A stretch of 64,000 nucleotides of DNA from an uncultured Prevotella sp. (GTDB lineage: Bacteria; Bacteroidota; Bacteroidia; Bacteroidales; Bacteroidaceae). The position numbers were made by a program, and so were the translations under genes. Positions 8,889 to 17,384 of the stretch are shown here, one piece after another; the first letter of the stretch is position 1, and every line of letters starts with the position of its first letter. The notes under the pieces were generated by a model. It ran no database searches. It was not told the DNA's origin and worked only from the letters and a program-made list of their open reading frames with translations. The DNA is taken from NCBI GenBank assembly GCA_905233425.1, contig CAJOEC010000003.1, forward strand, positions 1 through 64,000, in the 5' to 3' direction.

Positions 8889-9110
8889 TCCGCAGGCTAC
8901 GCCCTGAAAGGGCAATGAGCTGTCAGCCCAGGGCAACGCCCTGGGTAGGCATGGGTACACAGATTCCGCCCTGTAGGGGCAAAAGAATGAGTAGGAGGCA
9001 TCGCCTCCGTCCAAGGCTTTTGCCCTTTCAGGGCGGCGATAACCCCTGTCACCATACCCAGGGCGTTGCCCTGGGCTGACTGCTTGCTGGCCTTTCAGGC
9101 CGCTGTTGCG
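8889..9110. repeat. Palindromic repeat cluster (REP-like), about 220 bp
   Basis: Several nested hairpins: GCCCTGAAAGGGC, CAGCCCAGGGC...GCCCTGGG, GGAGGCATCGCCTCC, GCCCTTTCAGGGC, CCCAGGGCGTTGCCCTGGG, GGCCTTTCAGGCC. The left and right halves are inverted copies of one another, so the whole can fold as one large cruciform. It sits between the broken BspA-like gene and the next minus-strand gene. No gene is seen in 8845-9224. Confidence 0.85.
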
Positions 9111-9218
9111 CTTTGTTTCCATAGTGCAAAACTTGAATTGGTGAATACAAAAAAGCCTGGGCTGACTTTGCGATCTCAACCTGAGGCTTTGGACTGCCCT
9201 TAATAGAAATCATTCATA

Positions 9219-9237
9219 CCCACGCTATTCGCGTGGG
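9219..9237 (-). terminator. Short hairpin overlapping the stop of the gene at 9225
   Basis: CCCACGC (9219-9225), 5-bp loop, GCGTGGG (9231-9237). It spans the TAG stop codon. There is no strong T tract, so a terminator role is tentative. Confidence 0.4.
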
Positions 9238-9700
9238 CGTTCATTCCACTCAAATATATTCTTTTTCGCAAATTCAGACAGGGCTTCCCTGATGGTCATC
9301 AGTATGCTGTCGGCAGGCATGCCATGTTTCAGTTCAACAGACTCAAATGGTTCGCCGCCAACGAGCTGCTTGAAGTTTATAAAGATAAAGATTCCTGCAT
9401 GGGATAGCAGTTTAAAATTGTCAACAGCTTTCACATCGAAATTCACTTCATCCTCCAGGGCATCGACTTGCAGCTTTCGCAATTCTCCGACATTTATCTG
9501 GGCATAACGTACAGGGAACTTCCCGTGCGCGACTTCCTTGACATCGGTGCTGAATGAATCACAGGCCTCCCTCAACACTGAGATATAGGTCTCGTGTATC
9601 TGTGGCCGCAAGTTAAACGCCGATGGAGATATTTCCCCACAAAGACCCATGCTGACTTCAGAATCCGAGCAACATTTTCGCTTCCGTCAATACCGCCCAT
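9225..9700 (-). pseudogene. Frameshifted gene of unknown function (second of a coupled pair)
   Basis: From an ATG at 9700 the frame reads M-G-G-I-D-G-S-E-N-V-A-R-I-L-K-S-A-W-V-F and then loses register; the neighbouring frame, open to 9225, continues with G-E-I-S-P-S-A-F-N-L-R-P-Q-I-H-E-T-Y-I-S. The joined protein (about 157 residues) has the coherent look of a Bacteroidales family of unknown function. The ATG overlaps the upstream stop as TGATG, a sign of translational coupling. A 141-residue product could still start at 9650, but its first residues would be off-family. I do not recognise the function. Confidence 0.65.
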
Positions 9701-10158
9701 CACTCTACAATAGTATTTATAAGCCTGGAAACATTGCTTGCCACAAAAGGACGGTTGTTTGCACGGCGTGCTTCGTCGTCTTTGGTGTAGCTATAAGAAT
9801 AAGCAGTCATTCCAATGCTGATGGATGCCTACTTACCCTTAAACTTGATGAGGAGTGTTCCGTTGATGTCAGGGAACAACACCCATGTGGAAAGCAACGG
9901 CTCTGGGCAGATGTCAAGAATCTCTTTAACGTTGCATACCACCTTGTTCTCAATTGGTGGTGCTCCGTCATCATCCCAGTTGCCGGGCAGGGCTGCCAGT
10001 TCGTTCAGCCGTTCCAGCTGATGACGATATGCTTCGCCATGTCTGACTTGTTTGCTACGAGGAACAGTTACACGACTGACGCCATGGAGCGACTTGATGA
10101 CCCTGCGTATGCGCGGCACCAACGTAGCATCGTCTATTGATACTAACAATTCTGCCAT
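9700..10158 (-). pseudogene. Gene with in-frame nonsense codon, unknown function (first of a coupled pair)
   Basis: The frame from 10158 encodes 109 residues containing the L-A-A-L-P-G-N-W-D-D-D-G-A motif (about residue 56-68), then meets a TAG at 9829-9831. The same frame continues for about 42 codons (A-S-I-S-I-G-M-T-A-Y-S-Y-S-Y-T-K) to a TGA at 9700-9702 that overlaps the next start. Because a single base change would turn GAG into TAG, and the sequence after it keeps coding character, this is best read as a recent nonsense mutation. The NWDxxGA motif is found in several uncharacterised mobile-element-linked proteins. Confidence 0.65.
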
Positions 10159-10210
10159 ATTCTTCTTACATTAATAACCAAAACCCTTCTTATTTAATAT
10201 GTTTAGTGAC

Positions 10211-11083
10211 TTATTCGCCTATGGCGATGACATACTCGCTCATGAACGAGGCACCGGGCAGGAGGTGGTTGATGAGGGGCTTATCCTTGAACTCGCCCTT
10301 GTAGCCACGCGGGTCGCCAACGCCGAACCAAGGTTCGAGACACACAAAGGGGGCGTTCTTCTGATAGGGACTCCAGAAGGCGATGATGGGGCACTTGTAC
10401 GAGAGGCTCACGGCCACCGAGCCGTCGGGGTTGAGCAGCTCCACGCAGCTGGTTTGGCTCTTGTGCAGCTTCACCGAGTCGTGGGCGAAGAACTCGTCGT
10501 CGAAACGGATGAGACCGTCCTGCGACGCAACGTCGACCTCGTCCATCTCCACTGAACCGTCGATGTGGCTCTTCAGACCCTGCAGCTTGCCACGATTGTC
10601 CACGCGCAGCACGCCCTTCAGCGGCTTGCCGGCCTCGCAACCGGGAGCGAAGAAAGCGGGGTGGCCGCCAATCTGGAAGTGCATCTCGCCCCTGCCGGTG
10701 TTCTCCACATGCCATACGACATGAATTTTGTTGCCGTCGAGGCGGTAGCTCACGGCGAGGTTGAAGTGGAAGGGATAGACCTTCAGTGTCTCCTCGCTCT
10801 CGTGCAGGGCGAAGACCACCTTCTTCTCCGACTGCTTGACGAGCGTGAACTCCGTGTCGCGGGCAAAGCCGTGACGCGGCAGGTGGTACTCCTGTCCGTC
10901 AACGTAGTACGTGTCGTTCTCCACGCTGCACACGATGGGGAAGAGGATCGGCGAGCGGCGCGGCCAGTACTGCGGGTCGCCCTGCCAGAGGTACTCGCGC
11001 CCCTCGTTGTCAATAATACTCTGGAGCTCGGCTCCCATCTCTGCGACCTTGACGGTCAGCTTCTCGTTTTTCAGTTCAATCAT
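10211..11083 (-). CDS. Aldose 1-epimerase family protein (LacX-like mutarotase)
   Basis: A 290-residue cytoplasmic beta-sandwich protein of the LacX branch of galactose mutarotase-like enzymes, expected to interconvert alpha and beta anomers of sugars. Seen are the N-terminal A-E-M-G-A-E-L-Q-S-I, the W-P-R-R-S-P-I-L-F-P-I-V segment, the likely catalytic His in H-G-F-A-R-D, a second His in I-G-G-H-P-A-F-F-A-P, and a late Glu in C-L-E-P-W-F-G. The substrate cannot be told from sequence. It stands alone between repeat-rich spacers. Confidence 0.9.
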   Translation of the reverse strand: MIELKNEKLTVKVAEMGAELQSIIDNEGREYLWQGDPQYWPRRSPILFPIVCSVENDTYYVDGQEYHLPRHGFARDTEFTLVKQSEKKVVFALHESEETLKVYPFHFNLAVSYRLDGNKIHVVWHVENTGRGEMHFQIGGHPAFFAPGCEAGKPLKGVLRVDNRGKLQGLKSHIDGSVEMDEVDVASQDGLIRFDDEFFAHDSVKLHKSQTSCVELLNPDGSVAVSLSYKCPIIAFWSPYQKNAPFVCLEPWFGVGDPRGYKGEFKDKPLINHLLPGASFMSEYVIAIGE

Positions 11084-11123
11084 AATATTATTTTACACAG
11101 AGTTTAATTGAGGTTTCCTGTAA

Positions 11124-11374
11124 AATGATTATCCGCAATCGTCCGTATGTGACCCTGAAAGGGTCGTCGCTCAATAACCGAGGGTACGTAGTACCCCCGG
11201 ACAAATGGAAGTGTGTGTGGCATCGACCCTAAAAGGGTCGCCCAACTGCGGCGTTGGGGCACTCTTTCAGAGTGCTTGCCTCTCTCCGCAGCCTTATCCG
11301 CAGGTCGTTCCGACCTACGGTTACTTAACGAAGACCCTTTCAGGGTCACTTGCGGATACATGCGGATAATCATT
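11124..11374. repeat. Palindromic interspersed element with terminal inverted repeats (AATGATTATCCGC family), copy 1
   Basis: The element opens with AATGATTATCCGCA and closes with its exact complement TGCGGATAATCATT; the inverted match extends inwards to GACCCTGAAAGGGTC. Inside are further hairpins (CCGAGGGTACGTAGTACCCCCGG, GACCCTAAAAGGGTC, GCACTCTTTCAGAGTGC, CGTAGGTCGGAACGACCTGCG-type). A second copy starts at 54391. No transposase gene is inside. Confidence 0.85.
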
Positions 11375-11477
11375 CCTGTAATTCGTTTAACATTGGGCGC
11401 AAAGGTAATACATTTATTTATCTTGCGCAAATTTTGCGAGCCATTTCTTACAATTTCCCGGAAAATATAATAATTCC

Positions 11478-11651
11478 AGACCGTTGAAGGGGGAGAGAGG
11501 ACGGACTTTGATGGGAGAAAGGACGGACTTTGATGGGAGAAAGGACGGTTGCCCGCGTTTCACGGCGGCCGCCACAATTGTTTTTGGCGGCCGCCAAAAA
11601 TATCCACGGCGGGCGCAGAAATCATTCACGGCGACCGCCGTGAACCCGTTT
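11478..11651. repeat. Two adjoining arrays with exact 22-bp period upstream of uvrB
   Basis: Array 1: GGACGGACTTTGATGGGAGA repeats at 11499 and 11521, with a partial unit at 11543 and a degenerate unit at 11478. Array 2: GGCGGCCGCC-like cores start at 11564, 11586, 11608 and 11630, again every 22 bp; the second is embedded in the perfect palindrome TTTTTGGCGGCCGCCAAAAA. The two arrays share the period but not the sequence. No gene is seen in 11084-11752. Confidence 0.85.
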
Positions 11652-11694
11652 TCACACCTGTGCTCATATTATTTGCAGAAATAACGACAAGAAA

Positions 11695-11726
11695 TTTGCC
11701 CGTGTTAGGAATTTGTTGTAACTTTG
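11695..11726 (+). promoter_or_regulatory. uvrB promoter
   Basis: TTTG (11695-11698), 20 bp, TAACTTTG (11719-11726), 26 bp before the uvrB ATG: a textbook Bacteroidales promoter. Confidence 0.8.
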
Positions 11727-11752
11727 CAGCATCATCTTATGACACTTTCAAA

Positions 11753-13792
11753 ATGGAATTCCATCTGACATCGAAATACCAGCCTACCGGCGACCAGCCT
11801 GAGGCCATACGCGAACTTACCGAGGGTCTGCGCCGTGGCGACCGTGCCCAGGTGCTCTTAGGCGTCACCGGCTCGGGAAAGACCTTCACCATGGCCAACG
11901 TCATTGCACAGGCCAACCGCCCGACACTAATACTCTCGCACAACAAGACGCTGGCGGCACAGCTCTTTGACGAGATGCGGAACTTCTTCCCCGAGAACGC
12001 TGTGGAGTACTACGTCAGCTACTACGACTACTACCAGCCCGAGGCCTATCTGCCGTCGAGCGACACATACATCGAGAAAGACCTTGACATCAACGACGAG
12101 ATAGACCGTCTGCGTCTCTCTGCCGTGAGCAGCCTGCTCTCCGGCCGCAGGGACGTGGTGGTGGTGTCGAGCATTTCGTGCATTTATGGAATGGGAAGCC
12201 CCAACGCGCTGTCGGAGAACGTGATAGAGATATGTCAGGGGCAGAAGATTGACCGCAACGCACTGCTGCGAAAGCTGGTGCAGTCGCTCTACGTTCGCAA
12301 CGACATTGCCCTGGAACGGGGCAACTTCCGCGTGAAGGGCGACACCGTAGATGTCTACATGGCCTACAACGACATCATCCTCCGCATCATGTTTTGGGAC
12401 GACGAGATTGACTCCATCGAGGAGCTGGAGCCTGAGACAATGCACAGGCTGGGCCGCTATCCCGACTACAAGATCTACCCCGCCAACCTCTTCATGACCA
12501 CCGAGGAGCAGACGCAACGGGCAATACGCATGATACAGGACGACCTGGTGAAGCAGGTGGCATTCTTCGAGGAGCTGGGCGACCCGATCAAGGCGCAGAG
12601 GATCAAAGAGCGCGTGGAGTACGACATGGAGATGATCAAGGAGCTGGGCCACTGCTCGGGCATTGAGAACTACTCGCGCTACTTCGACGGACGACAGGCC
12701 GGAGAGCGCCCCTACTGCCTTCTCGACTTCTTCCCCAAGGACTTCCTGCTCTTCATCGACGAGAGCCATGTCTCGGTGCCACAGATAGGCGGCATGTACG
12801 GCGGCGACCGCGCAAGGAAAACCAACCTCGTGGAGTATGGTTTCCGACTGCCGGCGGCTTTCGACAACCGCCCACTGACCTTCGACGAGTTCCAGCAGAA
12901 CACGGGGCAACGCATCTACGTCTCGGCCACGCCTGCCGACTTCGAGCTGAACGAGGCCGAGGGAGTGGTGGTGGAACAGGTGATACGCCCCACTGGACTG
13001 CTCGACCCCGAGATTGAGGTGCGCCCAAGCGAGAACCAGATTGACGACCTGCTTGAGGAGATACGCCAGCGCACTGTCGGGGCAGACCCAGATGTAGGCC
13101 CGACCCGCACGCTCGTCACGACGCTGACAAAGCGCATGGCCGAGGAGCTGACCGAATATCTGCTGAACCACGGGGTGAAAACGGCATACATACACAGCGA
13201 CGTGGCCACGCTCGACCGCGTGAAGATACTCGACGACCTGCGACAGGGGAAATACGACGTGCTCGTTGGCGTGAACCTGCTGCGCGAGGGTCTCGACCTG
13301 CCCGAGGTGTCGTTAGTGGCCATCCTCGACGCCGACAAAGAGGGATTCCTGCGCAGCAAGCGCTCGCTTGTGCAGACGGCAGGACGGGCAGCAAGAAACG
13401 TGAACGGCCATGTCATAATGTATGCCGACACCATCACCCGCTCGATGCAGGAGACCATCGACGAGACGAACCGCCGCCGCACAAAGCAACTGCGGTATAA
13501 CGAGGAGCACGGCATAACACCAACACAGATAGTCAGGAACCTGAAACAGAGCACGCTGAGCCACAGCGACAGGCCCGACATGATTGAACTGCGAGTCGAC
13601 TCACCGTCGCAGCAGGGGCTTGCCGTCGCCGCCGACCCGGTCGTAGAGCACATGACGCGCCCGCAAATAGAGAAGCTCATAGAAGAGACCACACGCCGCA
13701 TGAAGGAGGCCGCAAAACAGATGGATTTCCTGCAAGCAGCACAGTACCGCGACGAGATAATACGCATGAAAAAAGAACTGGAATTGCACTAA
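11753..13792 (+). CDS. uvrB: Excinuclease ABC subunit B
   Basis: A 679-residue DNA-repair helicase-like ATPase that receives damaged DNA from UvrA and recruits UvrC in nucleotide excision repair. Walker A is G-V-T-G-S-G-K-T (about residue 38); the beta-hairpin [14 protein letters not shown] follows near residue 92; helicase motifs D-E-S-H, S-A-T-P and the R-x-x-Q-x-x-G-R-A-A-R-N motif VI are present; the C-terminal UvrC-binding UVR motif is at about 630-670. The ATG at 11753 is chosen because the family begins M-E-F-x-L-x-S-x-Y-x-P-x-G-D-Q-P and because the promoter lies just upstream; the upstream in-frame ATG would place the promoter inside the gene. Confidence 0.98.
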   Translation: MEFHLTSKYQPTGDQPEAIRELTEGLRRGDRAQVLLGVTGSGKTFTMANVIAQANRPTLILSHNKTLAAQLFDEMRNFFPENAVEYYVSYYDYYQPEAYLPSSDTYIEKDLDINDEIDRLRLSAVSSLLSGRRDVVVVSSISCIYGMGSPNALSENVIEICQGQKIDRNALLRKLVQSLYVRNDIALERGNFRVKGDTVDVYMAYNDIILRIMFWDDEIDSIEELEPETMHRLGRYPDYKIYPANLFMTTEEQTQRAIRMIQDDLVKQVAFFEELGDPIKAQRIKERVEYDMEMIKELGHCSGIENYSRYFDGRQAGERPYCLLDFFPKDFLLFIDESHVSVPQIGGMYGGDRARKTNLVEYGFRLPAAFDNRPLTFDEFQQNTGQRIYVSATPADFELNEAEGVVVEQVIRPTGLLDPEIEVRPSENQIDDLLEEIRQRTVGADPDVGPTRTLVTTLTKRMAEELTEYLLNHGVKTAYIHSDVATLDRVKILDDLRQGKYDVLVGVNLLREGLDLPEVSLVAILDADKEGFLRSKRSLVQTAGRAARNVNGHVIMYADTITRSMQETIDETNRRRTKQLRYNEEHGITPTQIVRNLKQSTLSHSDRPDMIELRVDSPSQQGLAVAADPVVEHMTRPQIEKLIEETTRRMKEAAKQMDFLQAAQYRDEIIRMKKELELH

Positions 13793-13857
13793 AAAAGAAG
13801 TGTCTGTGCAAATTTTCGCCCGATTTGCACAATAATATGCAAAAATTGCAAAATATA

Positions 13858-13889
13858 TTTGGTCATTTAAAATAATTATCCTACATTTG
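13858..13889 (+). promoter_or_regulatory. Promoter of the receiver/histidine kinase gene
   Basis: TTTG (13858-13861), 20 bp, TACATTTG (13882-13889), 37 bp before the start at 13927. Confidence 0.75.
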
Positions 13890-13926
13890 CACATTCAAAC
13901 CACTTTTAACCATTCAAATCTAAAAC

Positions 13927-15069
13927 ATGCAAGATAGCGAAAGGCTGGAATCGCGAATAGACAAAAGCGACTATAAAGTACTAATTGTTGATGATGTGGT
14001 GAGCAATGTGCTCCTGCTGAAAATTCTACTGGGCAACGAGAAATACCAAATTTGCACAGCCAACTGCGGCAATATGTGCATCGAGCAGGCCAAGGCCGAG
14101 AAGCCCGACCTTATTCTCCTTGACGTGATGATGCCCGACATCAACGGATTTGACACTGCTACCATCCTGAAGAAAGACCCGACCACGGCCGACATTCCCA
14201 TCATCTTCCTCACTGCCCTCAACAATCCCAGCGACCTGGTGCACGGCTTCCAGGTGGGAGCCAGCGACTTCCTCACCAAGCCATTCAACAAGGAAGAGCT
14301 GACCATACGCGTGTTCCACCAGATAAAACTGGTGGCTGCGCGGCGCATCATTGAGAAGCAGAACTCGGAACTGAGGGCCACAATCAGCAACCGCGACAAG
14401 ATGTACTCGGTCATCGCCCACGACCTGCGCTCGCCAATGGCATCGATACGAATGGTGCTCAACCTCGTGGTGAACGCCATGCCGAAAGAAGTTATCGGTC
14501 CGGAACTATTCGAACTGTTAGACAAGGCCAACAAGGAGAGCGAGGAGGTGCACGACCTGCTGGACAACCTGCTGAAATGGACGAAGAGCCAGACAGGACG
14601 GTTGAACGTGGTGACACAAGACCTGGATCTCAACGACATCATACCAGGCGTGGTGGACATCTTCGAGATGATTGCCATGACGAAAAACATCAAACTCAAC
14701 TACCAGGCACCCGGAATGCCACTCGTGGTTCGCGCCGACAACGACATGCTGAAGACCATCGTCCGCAATTTCATGTCAAACGCTGTGAAATTCTCGCCTG
14801 AGGGCAGCAGCATCGAGATTACGATGCACCAGGAGGGCGACTTCGCCAAGATCAGCGTGCACGACCACGGAGTGGGAATTGCTGCCGAGCGGGTGGACAC
14901 CATATTCCACAAAGGCGACACAACATACGGCACCGGCGGAGAGGAAGGTTCGGGACTGGGACTGCAACTCTGTGCTGACTTCGCAACGAAGAACGGCGGT
15001 GACGTCATGGCAGAATCGGTGCTCGGCGAAGGCTCAACATTCAGTGTACTGTTGCCACTGAAGAAATGA
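13927..15069 (+). CDS. Receiver domain - histidine kinase hybrid (no sensor domain)
   Basis: A 380-residue cytoplasmic protein. An N-terminal receiver domain (about 16-135) carries the phospho-acceptor Asp in P-D-L-I-L-L-D-V-M-M-P-D near residue 66 and the Lys in L-T-K-P-F. A HisKA helix pair has its His in I-A-H-D-L-R-S-P near residue 165, and a HATPase domain follows with the N box (I-V-R-N-F-M-S-N-A-V-K-F-S) and G boxes (D-H-G-V-G-I, G-S-G-L-G-L-Q-L-C). No membrane or PAS domain is seen, so it presumably relays phosphate within a network. Its stop overlaps the start of the next gene by 4 bp (ATGA). Confidence 0.95.
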   Translation: MQDSERLESRIDKSDYKVLIVDDVVSNVLLLKILLGNEKYQICTANCGNMCIEQAKAEKPDLILLDVMMPDINGFDTATILKKDPTTADIPIIFLTALNNPSDLVHGFQVGASDFLTKPFNKEELTIRVFHQIKLVAARRIIEKQNSELRATISNRDKMYSVIAHDLRSPMASIRMVLNLVVNAMPKEVIGPELFELLDKANKESEEVHDLLDNLLKWTKSQTGRLNVVTQDLDLNDIIPGVVDIFEMIAMTKNIKLNYQAPGMPLVVRADNDMLKTIVRNFMSNAVKFSPEGSSIEITMHQEGDFAKISVHDHGVGIAAERVDTIFHKGDTTYGTGGEEGSGLGLQLCADFATKNGGDVMAESVLGEGSTFSVLLPLKK

Positions 15070-16169
15070 CCACACGGCAGTTTCTCTTTATTTTCCTGTC
15101 AGCATTATCATCGACACTGGTCGGTTGCGACGAGCGTCCTGCTCCGCCGCCGTCGCCTGTGTGGGGAGAGGCGGTTGTCGACGATGGATTCGACCTGCCA
15201 ACCATCCAACAGGCGGGCGAGCTGATAGCACTCACGCTTTCTGGCCCCGACACCTATTATGAATACCAAGGGCGCCATCTGGGCGTGCACTATCTGCTGT
15301 GCGAGAAATTTGCATCCCACTTGGGGGTTCGTCTGCGCATGGAGGTGTGCCGCGACACGGCAGAACTGCTCTCACGCATCAGCCAGTCCGACGGCGACCT
15401 TATTGCCGCGCCAATATCCACTGTTACGGCTGCTTCTGTGGGGGCAGACTCTGTTCCAGCCCGCCCTGACTCGCTGTCGCCGGGATGGCAGATAGCCACA
15501 GGCAAGCCGCTTCTGAAAAAGGCGTTTGAGGAATGGTACCATCCAAACTTCTTTGCTGAGACACAGGCCAAGGAGCGCCAACTGCTCTCACTGCGCAAGG
15601 TGCAGCGCCGCGTCTACGCGCCAATGCTTTCAAAAGGTGTCATTTCCCATTACGACGCATATTTCAAACACTACGGGCGGCGCATTGGCTGGGACTGGCG
15701 CTTGCTGGCAGCACAGTGCTACCAGGAGTCGACCTTCGATCCCGAAGCACGCTCATGGGCAGGTGCACAGGGGCTGATGCAGATAATGCCTGCCACCGCC
15801 GACCTCTTGGGACTGCCACGCGACCAGATGAACAACCCGGAACGGAGCATCGAGGCGGCAACACGATTCCTTGGACAGTTGGAAGAGAAACTGAGCGACG
15901 TGACAGACCGCACAGAGCGGCAGAACCTGGCACTGGCAAGCTATAACGGCGGTTACAACCATATACGCGACGCCATGAGGCTTTGCCAGCGTGACGGACT
16001 CAACCCCCACCGCTGGGCCGACGTTCAGCAATATGTGTTGCGTTTGCGCGAACCGAAGTATTATCAGGACACACTGGTACGCTACGGATATATGCGCGGA
16101 CAAGAAACTGCGGAATACGTAGACAAAATACGCGAGCGCTACAAGAAATACAAGCTTTCAGCCCGGTAA
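15066..16169 (+). CDS. MltF-like membrane-bound lytic transglycosylase (lipoprotein)
   Basis: A 367-residue protein. The lipobox S-T-L-V-G-C (Cys about residue 21) predicts a lipoprotein. Residues about 45-175 resemble a truncated extracellular solute-binding (SBP_bac_3) module; residues about 200-330 form an SLT lysozyme-like domain with catalytic Glu in C-Y-Q-E-S-T-F-D-P (about E221) and the downstream S-W-A-G-A-Q-G-L-M-Q-I-M-P and A-S-Y-N-G-G signatures. It would cleave murein to 1,6-anhydro products in the periplasm. The ATGA overlap with the kinase gene indicates coupled translation. The 3' end overlaps the convergent glycosyltransferase gene by 12 bp. Confidence 0.93.
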   Translation: MTTRQFLFIFLSALSSTLVGCDERPAPPPSPVWGEAVVDDGFDLPTIQQAGELIALTLSGPDTYYEYQGRHLGVHYLLCEKFASHLGVRLRMEVCRDTAELLSRISQSDGDLIAAPISTVTAASVGADSVPARPDSLSPGWQIATGKPLLKKAFEEWYHPNFFAETQAKERQLLSLRKVQRRVYAPMLSKGVISHYDAYFKHYGRRIGWDWRLLAAQCYQESTFDPEARSWAGAQGLMQIMPATADLLGLPRDQMNNPERSIEAATRFLGQLEEKLSDVTDRTERQNLALASYNGGYNHIRDAMRLCQRDGLNPHRWADVQQYVLRLREPKYYQDTLVRYGYMRGQETAEYVDKIRERYKKYKLSAR

Positions 16170-17384
16170 GGGGGCAAGAATTTCGTTCCACTGCCGAATG
16201 ATTGACTCGGTATTGAAACGACGGGCTATGCTGAAGGCCTCGTGGGACTTTGTGCTCCAGTCGAGATGTGTCGCCTCTTCAAGCCTCTGGGCAAGCTGTT
16301 CCACATCGCCAACATCGAAATAGAGTGCGCTGTCGCCCATAATCTCGCGGCTTGTGGGGAGGTCGGAGGATATGACGGGCAAGCCATGGGCCATAGCCTC
16401 GACGAGCACGAGCCCGAAGCCTTCCCAGCGTGAAGAGAGCACATAGACCTGTGCCTGTGAATAATGTTCTTGTATGTGGGCAGTGAAGGGGTGGATGAAC
16501 ACCCTCTTTTCAAGACGATACTCAGCAATCATGGCTCGGAGTTTAGCCTCCTCAGGCCCCTCGCCCACAATGTGGAGAGTCCACTGGCTGTCGTTCCTGG
16601 CAAAGATGTTGAAAGCACTTATGAGCAAGTCGAAACCTTTGTGGAGATACGAGAGTCGGCCTACAGCGAGGAACCGCTTGCTGTCGCCTCGTGATGGCTG
16701 GCCTGGCGTGAGAGTGAGAGGATTGTAAATCACGTCGGGGTGGAGCGAAGGCATATTGGCGGTGTACTCCCGTGCGTCGTGGTGTGAGAGCACAATGGTG
16801 CGGTCGAGCTTGGCCAACTGGAAGAGGTAGTGGCGGCGAAGCTGGGGGCCAATGTAAAGCGACGAGGGGGAGAAAAGGGCATCGAATGAGTTGTGTATCC
16901 ACCCAATACAAAAAGGGTGGCGGCCGCCTTCGCCAATACGACAAGTTTCAGTTCTGTCCGACCAGGGATAAAATGAACGTATGGTGGCGAGGCGAGCCGC
17001 CAAAGGGGCATGAACGCCGACTATGACATCATAGTGGCAAGAAGATAGTTTTTCAGCAAGTGCTTTGCGAAGGGGACGGGGGAAAGAGCTGCGGGCGTAG
17101 AGGTCGGAAGCCCACTGTGAACGGGGTCGCGACATACGGTAGAAGGCGCTGTAGGCCTTGCAGAGCTTGCCCCGGAGCCATCCCACTTGTGGATATGCAA
17201 AGAACTGGTATTCAATGTCGGCCTCGTCAAGGCCATACATGGTGGTGTCTTTAGAGCCGGGAGGGTCGAAAGTGACAATGGTGACCTTGCATGAAGCTGA
17301 CAATGCCTTGGCAATGACGGCTGTAACGCACTGCACGCCACCGAAAGTGAAGAGGGAGTCGACGAGGAAACAGACTTTTTTCAT
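16158..17384 (-). CDS. Glycosyltransferase family 4 (GT-B) protein
   Basis: A 408-residue cytoplasmic enzyme, last gene of the exopolysaccharide operon. The N-terminal Rossmann half begins F-L-V-D-S-L-F-T-F-G-G-V-Q; the C-terminal nucleotide-sugar half has V-G-R-L-S-Y-L-H-K-G-F-D and the E-x7-E motif in S-R-W-E-G-F-G-L-V-L-V-E-A. These are typical of retaining GT4 enzymes that add a sugar from a nucleotide donor to a growing lipid-linked glycan. Donor and acceptor are not predictable. It overlaps the upstream gene by 4 bp. Confidence 0.92.
   Translation of the reverse strand: MKKVCFLVDSLFTFGGVQCVTAVIAKALSASCKVTIVTFDPPGSKDTTMYGLDEADIEYQFFAYPQVGWLRGKLCKAYSAFYRMSRPRSQWASDLYARSSFPRPLRKALAEKLSSCHYDVIVGVHAPLAARLATIRSFYPWSDRTETCRIGEGGRHPFCIGWIHNSFDALFSPSSLYIGPQLRRHYLFQLAKLDRTIVLSHHDAREYTANMPSLHPDVIYNPLTLTPGQPSRGDSKRFLAVGRLSYLHKGFDLLISAFNIFARNDSQWTLHIVGEGPEEAKLRAMIAEYRLEKRVFIHPFTAHIQEHYSQAQVYVLSSRWEGFGLVLVEAMAHGLPVISSDLPTSREIMGDSALYFDVGDVEQLAQRLEEATHLDWSTKSHEAFSIARRFNTESIIRQWNEILAPLPG

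Noticed and set aside
11927..13195. Long open frame on the minus strand opposite uvrB (422 codons)
   Set aside because: Antisense shadow of a complete, well-conserved uvrB; no independent start signals or motifs.
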